From assembly GCA_026745465.1 (NCBI GenBank), contig JACYXH010000310.1:3524001-3588000 (forward strand): a stretch of DNA of 64,000 nucleotides, given 5' to 3'. This DNA is from Lota lota. Taxonomy: Eukaryota > Chordata > Actinopteri > Gadiformes > Lotidae. A program made the translations under genes and the position numbers. Shown here piece by piece: positions 19,575-30,986 of this stretch (positions are counted from its first letter, which is position 1; each line of letters opens with the position of its first letter). Under the pieces are notes generated by a model, which did no database searches, was not told the DNA's origin, and worked only from the letters and a program-made list of their open reading frames with translations.

Positions 19575-19799
19575 CATCCATCATGCTTGCTACTGCTGGT
19601 GAATGCAGTCCCTGTAGCAAAGTTCCGATTATTTGGAAGTTTTATAGTGTCCGATTTTTAAGATAACATAAGATTCGAGAGTTGCAAAGAGAGAGAGAAG
19701 AAAAACAGAGTAATAGGGAGATTTTGCAAGATTTTGAAACTAAACAAAAATAGTCCCCTCCGTCTCTGCTCCCTCCCTCCCTACGTTTCTCCTCCATTG

Positions 19800-20250
19800 A
19801 GAGCTGCTGCATTTCTCACAACTGTGATTGACAGGAAATATGGATTCCCTGAAACAATCACGGAAGAGATGCCCTGATTGGTTAGAAATTACCCGGGAGC
19901 GGTTTACAATCTAAATTGTCTCATACAGAGATAGGCGCAGTCAACTTGAAACAGATATTCTCCCAGCGCATTTCACTCACTAATAGCTGACTGATGGCCA
20001 TTTCTACGAAATGACTCTCAAATAATAGCTCTTAAATCTTACCTCCAGCACCTTTGAAAAAGAAATGCTTGAGTATCATCAAGCATTGGCATTCAACTTC
20101 TCGTATCCTTTCTCAAGAGCTTTTGGGGTTGAGTGAGTAATAGAAAGTGCGCCAGCAAACTTCCTCCAATTAAAGTCATTTAGCAGATGGAATCAAGCAA
20201 GGAGAATGAGTAGAGCCACAGTACATGTGGCAAAGGTCCTCTGTAATAAT
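19800..20250. promoter_or_regulatory. Enhancer-like block with PBX-MEIS motif
   Basis: This unique block contains TGATTGACAG at 19824-19833, the exact composite site of PBX-MEIS/TGIF TALE proteins. It also has a CCAAT-type attgg (ctgattggtt) and aattaaagtcatttag. No repeats or open frames are present. The decamer is seen directly; an enhancer role is inferred. Confidence 0.3.
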
Positions 20251-20639
20251 CCCAGCTTCACCTATCATAATCACGCGAGCGACATCATTTAACAGTTCGA
20301 TGGCGTGGCGTTTTTATTTTTTTTACTGGGCTGTGCGAGCAGACGGCTATAAAAGCTGGCTTGACCGGGGTGATTTTTCAGGGTGAGGACACACGGGTAT
20401 AAATGGCAAAGCCGGTAACGTGTGCCTGCAGACATTTTAAATAACACGTTATCCGTGCATATTGAGATATGTTTCTCGTTTATTATTCTCTCTTATTTTT
20501 CTCTCTGACTCTCACTGTTGTGCAGTGGGTGGACTACCCCGTCGCACGTGATTACATTCCAAGAAATTGTGGGCAACTCCAGTATTGGTGGATGCAAAGG
20601 GTTGGGCGCTAAACCCCTATATGGCATTTCTATACATTT
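20251..20639. other. Non-coding stretch
   Basis: Unique DNA with no gene. An ATA-rich ggtataaatggc motif near 20396-20407 is TATA-like, but no initiator or exon follows. Confidence 0.5.
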
Positions 20640-21015
20640 CTCTCTTGGTCTATCGCTCACTTTCTTTCTCTCTATAGCTCTCTCACTATATCTTTCTCTC
20701 TACATTTATCTCATGATTTCTCTCTCTTTCCATCTGTGTCTCATGATATGTATCTCTTCCTATATTTATCTCTCTATAGCCCTAAATCTTTCTCTCTACA
20801 CATCTCTGTCACAATTTCCATCTCTCTAGCTCTCTCCAGCTTTCTCTCTCATTGTCCTTATCGCTATATATTTCTCTCCATATCCATCTCTCGCTATATC
20901 TTTCTCTCTCTCCATCCATCTCTCACGATTTCCCCTCTTTCTCCTTCTCTTGTGCGAAATCTTTCTCCCTCACTCCCTTTGTTCTGTCTGTGTATCTCGC
21001 TCCCTCAGTCTCTTC
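20640..21015. repeat. Degenerate TCTCTMTATAT pyrimidine array
   Basis: About 370 bases of diverged copies of tctctctatatctttctc, with catttatc and catgatt interludes. This is an aged simple-repeat expansion. The Ser-Leu-Tyr frames in all three phases are artefacts. Confidence 0.85.
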
Positions 21016-22139
21016 CTATACAATGATCTACTGTGCCTCCTATGCCCTAAGTATGCCAGTAAGCTCTTTGTCTTTATTTCAGAACAGATGACACAGAAAG
21101 TGAATACAGCGTATGTAGTGTGTCCATATTACAGGAACACGGCCACAATGCCTGTATGGATTAGGCCGTTAAATTCATGTCCCATTACAACTGGTGTCCT
21201 CAAATGCAAATGTTTATCGTGCCAGTTTATCACACGAATTGTGATGAAGCCATTTGTTAACCATGATGGTTCGTGTGAATGATACGCGTGCCTCAACTGC
21301 TTATGTGTGAAATATTAATTATAATAAATAATTAAAATTTAAAAATTAATAAATACAAAAATAGACACATGTCAAATTAAGGAAGCACTGCATCTTAACT
21401 CCCACTCATCTCAACTCCTCCATATTCTTGGAAGGAGGGTATTTTTTTCTTTTCCTACTAATATTCCACCGCTAAGACTTCACTAATACTGCATGTTCTA
21501 ATGTACTCCAAAATAATGGCACCTTGAGAGTAAACATTTTGAACGTTGTGTCTAAGTACCCTTAAGAGCTCTCTGCTTATGCATGTGTTTGCTTTGACAA
21601 GAATAGAAACACATCATATGAGGTTGTGAAAAAAAAAAGTCTGATAACAATTTGGTAGTGCACCAGCTCAGACCTAATTGTTGCTCAACACTGTGGCTTT
21701 TACGTATACAACCAAATTGCACTCTGTCAGGTTTTTGCCCAAAAGATCTGACATAATGGCAGCCATTACACACGTCTTCTTGCGTATTATCTGAAGTATG
21801 CGTGCTGGTGATAACGACGCATCTGTACACGTTTGTGTCTGCACTGTGTCTGTGTATGTAAATAGAAATTAGCTCCTTGAAGAGCAATTTCCATGCTTCA
21901 CATCGCACCTGGTTCAATGCTGAAGACACACTGCCTTTCCTCAGATCATGGGGATTATTTGAATGCCCCTTTGAAACAATGTTTTGTTGTTGAGTGAGTG
22001 ACACTTGCGAGTACGCATGAGACTGACACAGTTGATATAACTGACAATTACAGACACTAATTAGGGTATAATGACTGTCTTTAATGCTGTGTTTATCCTA
22101 TGTTGTTTGCTCACACCCGGTGTACGTTAAAACTAATTT

Positions 22140-22320
22140 TGCCGTAATTTGTCTTTAGAGAGACGTTGATGAGGATTCTTTAATCACCTTTTTTGCTTTT
22201 TTTCTGCTTAATTGGAGTACTAAGCATTGATCTTTTTAATGCTTTCAAACTAATTGTTTGGCCAAGTGTAAATTTCGGCAAAATTAATGAATACATACAA
22301 ATATAAATAGCGGTAATAAC
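22140..22320. promoter_or_regulatory. Enhancer-like block
   Basis: Dense homeodomain-type motifs: cttaattggag, ctaattgtttg and aaaattaatgaat, within T-rich unique sequence. No frame is open. The regulatory call is inferred from motif density. Confidence 0.22.
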
Positions 22321-22779
22321 AGTAGCTAATAGAATGTGTTATGTTCTTGTTTATTTATTTTATTATTTTCTTGAATTTACTCAATAAAAGAAGTGTCTGA
22401 ATCCCTCGAAGCTCTCCTAAAGGCAGACAAGCAGTACCACATTACAACATTAATAAGTGTACCTACCAGTGGAACACCAGAGGCTGATAGCAGAAAGCAT
22501 AACACACAGACATAAATGGGTTATGGGATCTTACTGAGGTCTATTTTAAGATTTCGCCTAACACAAAACGAAAGCACTATAAGGGAAAAACGTGGACGCA
22601 GTGTGTGGCGGGGGACAACAGCGGGCTTGCATCCCTGTTTTCTGTCAACACACCAACAGACAACAGAAACGAAATAATCACAAACAGTTCTACATCCCCC
22701 CTAAAAAATACAATCCACGCTGAGACGCTAATATAGTGTGCACCAGCAATCAATTACTGTGTATTTATTTCTTATTGGG

Positions 22780-22970
22780 CATTCTCACATGGACAAAGCC
22801 ACTCGTGCCCAATTAGGAAAGGTTTTCTTTGGTGTAAATGATTGGATAAGAACCGTGTCCAGGCGTGGCAGAGCTGTCAATCTTTGCTGGAGCCGCCAGA
22901 AGTGGACTAACTAATGGCTTCTTTAATTAATAGCTACTAGCCTCACTAACTCACTAGGAAAAGAGCTTTG
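22780..22970. promoter_or_regulatory. Enhancer-like block
   Basis: Contains cccaattagg, gattggataag, ctgtcaatct (one mismatch from the PBX-MEIS decamer on the minus strand, near 22875) and ctttaattaatagct. Repeat-free and without coding signal. Confidence 0.28.
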
Positions 22971-23525
22971 TTGTTGTGAAGCATATGATGGCAACCCCAA
23001 CAACAACACGCATATTTTACTGTGACACTGCATCCTTCCTATCTATAGCCTACACCCCGCAATTCACACACAACTGAATTTAGATTCCTGGAGCATGACA
23101 TAGCCTTCCCTTGAACCGGTCCTGTGTGAAGCAGTGGATGTAGCGAACTGCTATCGTCTTCTCCCAGGTTAAAATACAGACATCGAGCGCCCTTTAAGGC
23201 GACTGAAGATGACAATTGGAGCCGACTGTCCACCGTTTGTCAACAACCTGTCCCTGTGTTGGAGCCCGAACAACACAATGCTCTGCTGTTCTGTTTGGGG
23301 GTTGTGTTTTTTGCGGGTGATTATTTTATTTTTTTACTCTTTTTGACGGCACGTGGCTCCGAATCTTGTTTGCTGTCAGGGATGTTCTGAACAGCAGTCA
23401 TCTGGGTGGTGAAATTGAAGACAGGAAATAACCTTCCAGCAGTGGGTGCTGATGAAAATGTGATGAATTATATGAGGGAAAGAAAACAGCAAAGAGGGCT
23501 GGAAGGATGGTGATGGTGGCATGTT

Positions 23526-23530
<5 letters not shown>

Positions 23531-23608
<78 letters not shown>
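23531..23608. repeat. (TG)n microsatellite, 78 bp
   Basis: A pure TG run between 'gttgtgta' and 'gaagggat'. Confidence 0.97.
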
Positions 23609-24125
<517 letters not shown>

Positions 24126-24284
24126 ATGAGGATCCTCTCCCCACCATGACGAGTGCCGCTGGTATGGTCGAGGACACCAGGATAACCCCCTGAGAGGCTG
24201 GAGGGAGGGCAGCAAGTCTCCCAGCGATGAATCATGCTCTGGGATAAAATGTCACACGCTCTAGGCTGCACACACAGACAGACT

Positions 24285-24285
<1 letters not shown>

Positions 24286-24327
<42 letters not shown>

Positions 24328-24460
24328 GCACATGCATACAGACACATGCATGACACACACGCACAAATAAGATACAAAAACACACACACACACAGATAAG
24401 ACACACATACACACGCATAGCCACACACATGCAAGCGCACACATACTTATTTAGGCACAC
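24286..24460. repeat. (CA)n with degenerate CA-rich flank
   Basis: A pure (CA)n core of about 40 bases (24286-24325) is followed by diverged CA-rich sequence with cgca, tgca and ataaga interruptions to about 24460. Confidence 0.93.
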
Positions 24461-24759
24461 ACACAGAATGTCCTGATATTCACCCCGAGACGCCCACCTA
24501 GGCAGAAATATATAAACGGAAGCATGAAAAAATAAACGTACACAGGGACACCCGTGTCTCTCCTCCACACCAGCAGTAGTAGTCATCTCCCTCCTTACTT
24601 ATTTGATGACGTAAACCGGCAGCGGGCTCAACTCCCAAATAAACCCTCTCTCCGTTTCCCTCCTTTCACCAAGCTCCCACTGACGATGTCGCCGAAATAT
24701 TTTCCACCCTTTTTAGCTCCTGATCTTCCCACATTATCTGGTATAGCAAACAATCCAAA

Positions 24760-24930
24760 TCCACAGACTATTGAGAAAACCAATTTCTGTCGCCTGGAGC
24801 CAGGTATTCAAGAGGTTGACATCGGATGCTTGGAAATCACACGTCGCGTACCTCAAGTGTGCCGACACAGTTGTTTGAGTTTCAGCCATCCATGGGAATT
24901 AATTAAAAAGCCCATGATGCATTCCAGAGA
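24760..24930. promoter_or_regulatory. Enhancer-like block
   Basis: Unique sequence with gcctggagccaggtattc (near-palindromic), a run of CpGs (cacacgtcgcgtacc) and ggaattaattaaaaagccc. This looks like conserved non-coding DNA. Status untested. Confidence 0.2.
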
Positions 24931-26085
24931 CACAAGAAAGAAAGAAAAATACAAGAGGGGAGTAAAAGAAAAAACATTTGGGATATTCATGAAAAGAATC
25001 CAGCGGTAGATACGAAGGTTGGTAGAGCGAGGGAAGGGGGGAGGGGGTGATGATGGTGGTGGGAAGGACGTGGAAGAAAACAAAAACAAAAACAAAAACA
25101 AAGATGTTGTCTTGCTCTTCCACTATATTAAGAGCTCAATAAAATGGCACCTATGCAGAATGCTAAGCAGGACACAACCCCACTGCTTCTGATTGATGTA
25201 GAACAACATGCAGCCACAACCCGAAAAAGGTCCACGTGCCATTCGCAAGGAACAAGTTTTGGTTTTGTATTTTTGGTTTGTTTGTTTGATATTTGTTTTG
25301 ACTGGAATCAAGGAAATGTCTGTCCCAAAATGGGGCCCCTGTGCTTAAGTGTAAAAAAGTTAATTAAAAGAAAAGGGGGAAAAAAACAGTTTTATCCAAC
25401 ACAGTGAAAATTGATGTTGCCATCTCCCCTTCAGCAGCCATTTTCCATCTTGGATTAAAGTGAACGCTTTGTTGACCCTCTCGCTAAATGCTCCAGACTG
25501 ACACTGTGCACTAAGTTTGTCTGCAGCCAGCAACAGTCTAGGGAGATCATCCGCGAACACTTTGAGCAATATTGTATGCCTCTGCTACTGCTGCCGGTGT
25601 CAAACCAAGAGCTGTGAACAGCTACTCATTTAGTTCAGCTAGAAGACATAATGTGGGCCGGTGGGATCCAATAGAAATGTAGAACGACTGAACACATGGG
25701 TGCCTTCCTTGTGATTACATAATTTGTTTACCTGCAGTAGAATCAAAACAACCGCACGCATAGACGGAAACAGCACCTTTTGCCGATGTGTGGGTGTCGT
25801 CTGACGTTTTAAGGGTGGTGCTAGACACATTCTGCTATGTTCCTACCTACTTGCCTATCTACACGACCATCAAACTGTGTGTTAAACCTGCCTATTCACG
25901 TCTGAATAATGCTGCATAAGAAATGGTATTAATGTTAAGTGAGCCATAGACTTCATTGAGCAAAGAGGGGAGCTATTCTACTCAATCACTATTCAAATCA
26001 CTATAACTAATACTATCAGTAGTCTGAGTCGAGCTCAAATGTGACAGGCAGGTCCCATAAGCAATTCCACAGCACTCAACAATAA

Positions 26086-26099
26086 GCACCAGAGGGCGG
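26086..26099 (+). promoter_or_regulatory. CTCF-like site
   Basis: gcaccagagggcgg matches the CTCF core consensus CCASCAGRKGGCRS at all but the first position, in plus orientation. Binding is inferred from motif alone. Confidence 0.35.
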
Positions 26100-26359
26100 G
26101 CTGATACAGTGCATGATGTCGGGAAATTACCATGAGGTAACAAAACCTAATGTGTGGAAGTAACCCATGTCACATCTGCTTACGGGTAAATATCCCTGTT
26201 TGATTCCTGATGATGAAATGGACCTCAAAGCAAACCAATAAAGCAAGACACATCATTGGGGTGTGTGTTTGTGCATGTGTCAAGACACACGAGAAGCAGG
26301 GAGCTAAGGGAGACGTAGCCTAGCTGCCTAGCCCAATGTCCGCAGCCCACCGGAAGCTA

Positions 26360-26450
26360 TCCTTGAGCAAGATGTTTCGCTGCTGCCTGCTTCTTAATGA
26401 TATGTATTTGGATTCACCGTGAGTCGCTTCAGATAGAAGCTTCTACTCAA
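26360..26450 (+). mobile_element. Decayed teleost SINE 3' half
   Basis: The order ccttgagcaagatgtttcgc, then tgtatttggattca, then gtgagtcgcttcagatagaa, parallels the shared tail of fish SINEs (ttgggcaaggcac ... aagtcgctttggataaaagcgtc). The expected tRNA-like head upstream is not recognisable, so this is a truncated, diverged copy. Confidence 0.5.
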
Positions 26451-27095
26451 TAGTCATGGGTGTTTACCCGAGATCATGGATTATCTATTAGTTTAGGCTG
26501 AAGGAATATCATTTCAGTCCAATTTCCAGTGACACCGTAGCAAACCTTTCGTAATTTAAAACTATCACAGTAATGCATCGAGGTAGGACTACAGTATATA
26601 TTGTATTTATACGCACACACACTCATTCACTGATCACTGTCTTATTTGCTGTGTGAGTGAGAGTGTTATTTGCATCCAGCCACATTAGTATCTTTTAAAG
26701 AACACCTCAAATTAACTGGGGGTGGTGAGTGGTGTGGTGTTATCATAGCCATTGTTGTCCCATTTATTCACAGGGAAACCAATGCTGTATGGATAGCCGG
26801 ATAGAAGCCACAGCCCTGCATGTATTAGTTACCAAACATGCTGATTTTTCAGCGGACTGACCTTTGAAATAAGAGCATTAGTATCATTGTTGTCATTAAT
26901 AATACTAACGACAGCATAACAAGTCAATCTATTTTAATTGGAATTATCATAATAATAATCTATTCACTGAGTTTAGCATAGGTCATTACACATTAGTAAT
27001 AGCAGATTAGTTCTGAAGGCAGCTTAACACAACACATGGAGCAGGTGGAGCACAGAAAGGTGAAACGCTCCCCCCCCCCACCCCCCACCCGCTCG

Positions 27096-27124
27096 TCTCC
27101 TCCTCCTCCTCCTCCTCCTCCTCC
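27096..27124. repeat. (TCC)n trinucleotide repeat
   Basis: About nine TCC units follow a C9-A-C6 block. The whole 27070-27124 interval is polypyrimidine. Confidence 0.95.
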
Positions 27125-27907
27125 CATACTAAAAATAGCGTGCAGATAATTTTAAATTGCAGAGTCAGGTGCATGCTGGCTGTTCCCCCCAGAGCTCATG
27201 CATATTCCCGTGGGTCCTGCCAGCCTAAAACTGTACACTTCTAAGCTAAGAGTTAGCCAGCTGCAGCTAATCCATCTGTTTTGCTGTCATTGCCAGGGCA
27301 AACCCTGCTGCCTGGGGTTAGGTATTGGGGGTGCAACACGCAGACCACAATCTAACAAACGCACACACACACACAAACACACACACACACACAGGCAGGT
27401 TTTTATTGAGCCGTTAATCTCAGCTTGCTTCAAAGAATAACACTCAAATGAACACCAAAGGTAACGTGCCGAGTGGGGCGAGTTTGTTTCTGTCACATAC
27501 AAAACGGTGAAACGTAAGATCACCAAGCACAAGTTCTGCTGTCCCTGAGGTTAAAGTTTACAATTTAGTCATGTTCATTGTTTTCCATTACTTATTCATT
27601 AATTCATTAATCATTACAAACTACATCCTAACTAGAAAATGCTAATATTGGTGCTGGTAAAAGATGCTGTCCAATACTTAAAGATGAAAACTCAAAGATC
27701 TCCATTTTGTGTTCTTTGGAGGCACCTTATGCGAACATATGTAACACTGCAAACGCAATGGTCCATAGGCTCAATCTACATTGTGTTACCTGATTCGGCG
27801 ATAGATAGTAACTTAACTGACATTTATTCAACTGAAATCTTTGGAGATCTTTAACATAGCCACTTTAAGACTTAAGTTGCAAGTGTAACAGAATACCTCC
27901 ATTTTAA

Positions 27908-27933
27908 GATCTACTGGCAAAAGCCAGTAGATC
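27908..27933. repeat. Perfect 11-bp hairpin
   Basis: gatctactggc and gccagtagatc are exact reverse complements around a four-A loop. No U-run follows, and no host RNA is evident. Confidence 0.9.
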
Positions 27934-28254
27934 ATTCATGATCAAAATTCATATATTGGACTATTTTTATGTTCCACTTTGTGTACCCTTTCAGATGTTT
28001 CTAATGGAGACGAATAGACCATGTCAAGTGTGCTACTGTCTACCGGCCAGTAATGGATTAAATCAACTCACTTGACTGAATCAAATTTCATGTTTAGGAT
28101 TTTATTCTTTATGCATTTATAATATGGCACGTTTCAAGAAAGAAATCTAGAAAACTAATTTAAATCATGAAATGCTCTGATAGGCATGTTCCTTAGCAAG
28201 CAGTTATAGTAGTAGTGCGTATTGAAAGGAGCTTGTGCGCATTTGTGTGTATAC

Positions 28255-28520
28255 CAAGAAGAGAGATAGAGCAAGAGTGTGTGACAAACATAAAAAGGAA
28301 AGCAAAAGGGAGCGAGAGCACAATAGACAGAGAGAAAGAGAAAGAGGGAATGTGAGAGAAAGCAAGAGACAGAGACAGGCAGATAGCACAATTGAGAGAG
28401 AGAAACAGAAAGAGAGGGAATGAGGGAGAGAGAGCACGCTAGCAAGAAAGCAAGAGATTGAGAGAGAGACAGCAGAATGAAGAGAGAGACAGAGACACAA
28501 GTGTAAGAGAAAGGGACACA
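28255..28520. repeat. Degenerate GA-rich purine tract
   Basis: About 265 bases of diverged (GA)n with aca, gca and tga interruptions; an aged purine repeat. The 115-123-codon Leu/Ser/Cys frames on the minus strand are artefacts of it. Confidence 0.88.
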
Positions 28521-28740
28521 GGGCACACACAGTATCTAACTGTGTTGCCACTGCTCTCGTCTCTCCCCAGTGTTATTAGGCTTGAAGGCTCGTAAATGTC
28601 TGTTGCCACTCTGAAGGTCTCTGGGCCAGCCTCCTTGTGTTTCTGGTGGCTGCCTATTTTGTATGCAGGGGATGCAATGCATGTTGTTCATCTGAAGGTC
28701 CCTTTTGCTCAATAGGATAAATCTCTCTAACTCCCCAGCC

Positions 28741-28741
<1 letters not shown>

Positions 28742-28773
<32 letters not shown>
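28742..28773. repeat. Poly-C run, 32 bases
   Basis: Thirty-two consecutive C, the longest homopolymer in the window, flanked by a's and followed by ccccgccc. It could form an i-motif, or a G-quadruplex on the other strand. The assembled length may not be exact. Confidence 0.93.
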
Positions 28774-29884
28774 ACCCCGCCCTCTAATTGACTGTAATGG
28801 AATTGCTGGAGACAATCTTGAGTGTGGATTTAATTGATAAAAGGAATCATGATGGAAAATTAAAAAGGTGGTGGGGGAGGTGGATGAGTGCAATGGCCAA
28901 CCTAACAGGAGCATCACAGCCAATAATACAGGCAGAGCACAGTGGGTTCATTTTTCTTATTTTCAAGGACCGCATGGCAGACTAATTGTCTTCCATGGCA
29001 GTGGTGGCAGGGGCCCGTCTGCTTCGGACAGATAGCACGGTCCGTATGGAGCCATGATGGTCCATTCATCAATTTACATCACACAGGAGCTGACAAACAA
29101 TAAGACTAACTGTTCACACGTATACACATAGTGTCACACACCGTCGCTCCTTTTGAATTAGGGTCTCTGTCTCCGCTTAGCCTTACTCATCTCAAAATAA
29201 CAACAGCAAAACTTCAGACACACACACAGTATGTATCCTTTTAAAGATATAATACATTTCTACAAACATATGTATTTATGGATATATATGCAGGGCTTTC
29301 ATGCACACATGTATAGTGATTTCTTTACCCGAAACATGTATGTATGTATGTGCAGATTTTTGCCATTATTTGTAGGTCACATGGAATATCATGGAATATG
29401 CATGAATCGGTTCTCAGATTGAGACTAATGTGACTAAATATTGAAAGAGTCAACACAGTGAGGGGCCTGGGGATGCCAAAGACTAAATGGAAAGCCTGCC
29501 TGGGATGGAAATCACCTGGGAAAATCTAGAGAAAAAAAAGAAAGCCCGACCAGTGGTTTGATCAACATGTTTGTGGCTCCCCGATATATCCTGATCTTTC
29601 ATTCATGGATTGTATTAACGGAAGTCGAGCCAGGGAGGTGAAAACAGTGTGGGGGGGGGGATATAGTGGCAACATCTGTGGCTTGTGGTGGTGGAGGTGT
29701 GGATCTGGCGTGCCTGGCGAGAGACGATACCAGCTGCGTGGGCCCCTAGACCCAGCTCGCCCCTCCCTAACGCTCTGTCCCCAGAAGAGCACCGTGGCAC
29801 ATCTCAGCGCCATGCAGCCGTCAGCTCATCAATATGATCGTTTGTGAGGCCTGGCAAGCTGCTCCCCACACCTGGGCTCCTCTC
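28774..29884. other. Non-coding stretch
   Basis: No gene recognised. A short G10 run lies at 29650-29660 and tatgtatg repeats near 29337-29352. Opposing open frames at 29562-29847 reflect GC content. Confidence 0.55.
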
Positions 29885-30215
29885 CACAGTGGCAGAGTGA
29901 CAGGGAAAACACGGAGTTACACGGAAAACACGGAGTAACACAGCAAACCTAGAGTAACACAGAAAACACAGTAACACAGAGTAGCACGGAAACAAGGAAA
30001 ATACAGAGAAATAAGGAGTAACACGGAAAACCCAGAAAAACACAGAAAACAGCGTTACACAGAGTTACACGGAAATAAGGAAAATACGGAAAAACAGGGA
30101 GTACCACAGAAAACATGGAGTAACACGGAAACAAGGAAAACAGAGTGAAACGGAAAATCCAGAGAAACATAGAAAACAGGGAAGCTCGGAAGTAACACGG
30201 ATAACATAGCAACAC
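29885..30215. repeat. Degenerate minisatellite, about 19-20-bp unit
   Basis: Repeated copies of approximately gagtaacacggaaaacac run across about 330 bases, with gttacac, aacaagg and aaataagg variants. The longer phrase acacggaa(a)(c/t)aaggaaaa recurs near 29985, 30067 and 30123, at multiples of the basic unit, hinting at higher-order duplication. The strand is A-rich with almost no T. Cys/Phe/Leu-rich minus-strand frames are artefacts. Confidence 0.88.
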
Positions 30216-30735
30216 AAGAAGTCTAAATTGAAGTCCAAATTCAAACAGTCTTTCTATTGTTTTCTAGAGTTCAAGGTTTGCTCTTCAGTCTCCTGCTGTG
30301 TGATATCGAATGAGCCACAGGGCGTCGGCGGCGGTGGTTGTTAAGGGCCGTTGAGTGTGAAAGCACCGCCTGCCGATGGATTCGGTGTCCACCCGATTAG
30401 AACTGGAGCACATGGTAATGGGGTATTAGCGGGAACGTGCTACACTGTTACAGCTATAATTATGACAGGGCTGTTTTTCTTTATTTTCGAGGGGGATGTC
30501 ATCGTTTCCGACTCTCGTTTCAATTTACTCGTACAAATGGGAATGTCGTGGATAACTGATGTAAAGTGCCATACAGCAAACAGCGTCATAACCATATTTT
30601 TTATTATAATTTTTATTGGTAGTCGTATTAGTAGCAGTAGTAGTACTTTACTCATGCTGCAGTCCGTTCAGACACGGAGTGACGATGGCGGGAGTTGAAA
30701 CCATGTGGCAACGCATCAAACAACACTTGCACTTT
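30216..30735. promoter_or_regulatory. Enhancer-like block
   Basis: Unique block, best from about 30310 to 30700. It has CpG-containing starts (cgtcggcggcggtgg) and homeodomain-type motifs (cccgattagaac, ctataattatgacag). A 115-codon plus frame (30351-30698) becomes hydrophobic and AT-driven and matches no protein. Regulatory status is inferred from appearance only. Confidence 0.22.
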
Positions 30736-30753
30736 GGGGGGGGGGGGGGGGGG
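30736..30753. repeat. Poly-G run, 18 bases
   Basis: Eighteen consecutive G after 'gcacttt'. Confidence 0.95.
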
Positions 30754-30933
30754 AAAGAAGAAGACAAATAAGCCTTGAGAGCTTTCCCCGCTCGTTCCCT
30801 CACAGAGACGTCCATCACGCCGCACCCGGTGGTACTCTGTTCAAGGCATGCGTTTGCAATGAAGTCGAGGAATAGAAATAAACAAACAACAAACACAAAC
30901 GATAATGATATAAAAAGCTAACGGAAAACTGAC

Positions 30934-30937
<4 letters not shown>

Positions 30938-30983
<46 letters not shown>
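30938..30983. repeat. (GA)n microsatellite, 46 bp
   Basis: A pure GA run between 'gacagac' and 'aaacatg'. Confidence 0.96.

Positions 30984-30986
<3 letters not shown>

Larger units (their letters stand above)
21016..23530. other. Non-coding stretch containing enhancer-like blocks
   Basis: No recognised gene. An acceptor-like ctttgtctttatttcag ends near 21081 and is followed by an open frame to 21282 with a Cys-rich peptide (KCKCLSCQF) of no known family. A 150-codon minus-strand frame at 21552-22004 also matches nothing. Both lengths are within chance for 64 kb. Confidence 0.5.
24461..26359. other. Non-coding stretch
   Basis: No gene recognised. It contains an (AAAAAC)n patch at 25077-25101, GA/G-rich sequence near 25020-25060, and a block at 24760-24930 with ggaattaattaaaaag. 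A 151-codon plus-strand frame (24554-25009) shows no known domain. Confidence 0.5.
26451..28254. other. Non-coding stretch with CA and TCC repeats
   Basis: No gene recognised. It includes C-rich sequence plus (TCC)n at 27070-27124, a CA block at 27360-27393, and an exact tgacctttga nuclear-receptor half-site near 26860-26869. Otherwise plain AT-rich DNA. Confidence 0.55.

Noticed and set aside
21065..21282. Cys-rich exon after ctttgtctttatttcag
   Set aside because: Open for 66 codons only, no known Cys framework, and adjacent to a degenerate repeat.
21552..22004. 150-codon minus-strand frame
   Set aside because: No recognisable domain or splice context, and length within chance for AT-moderate DNA.
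24554..25009. 151-codon plus-strand frame
   Set aside because: Low-complexity start, AAG-rich end and no domain; judged chance.
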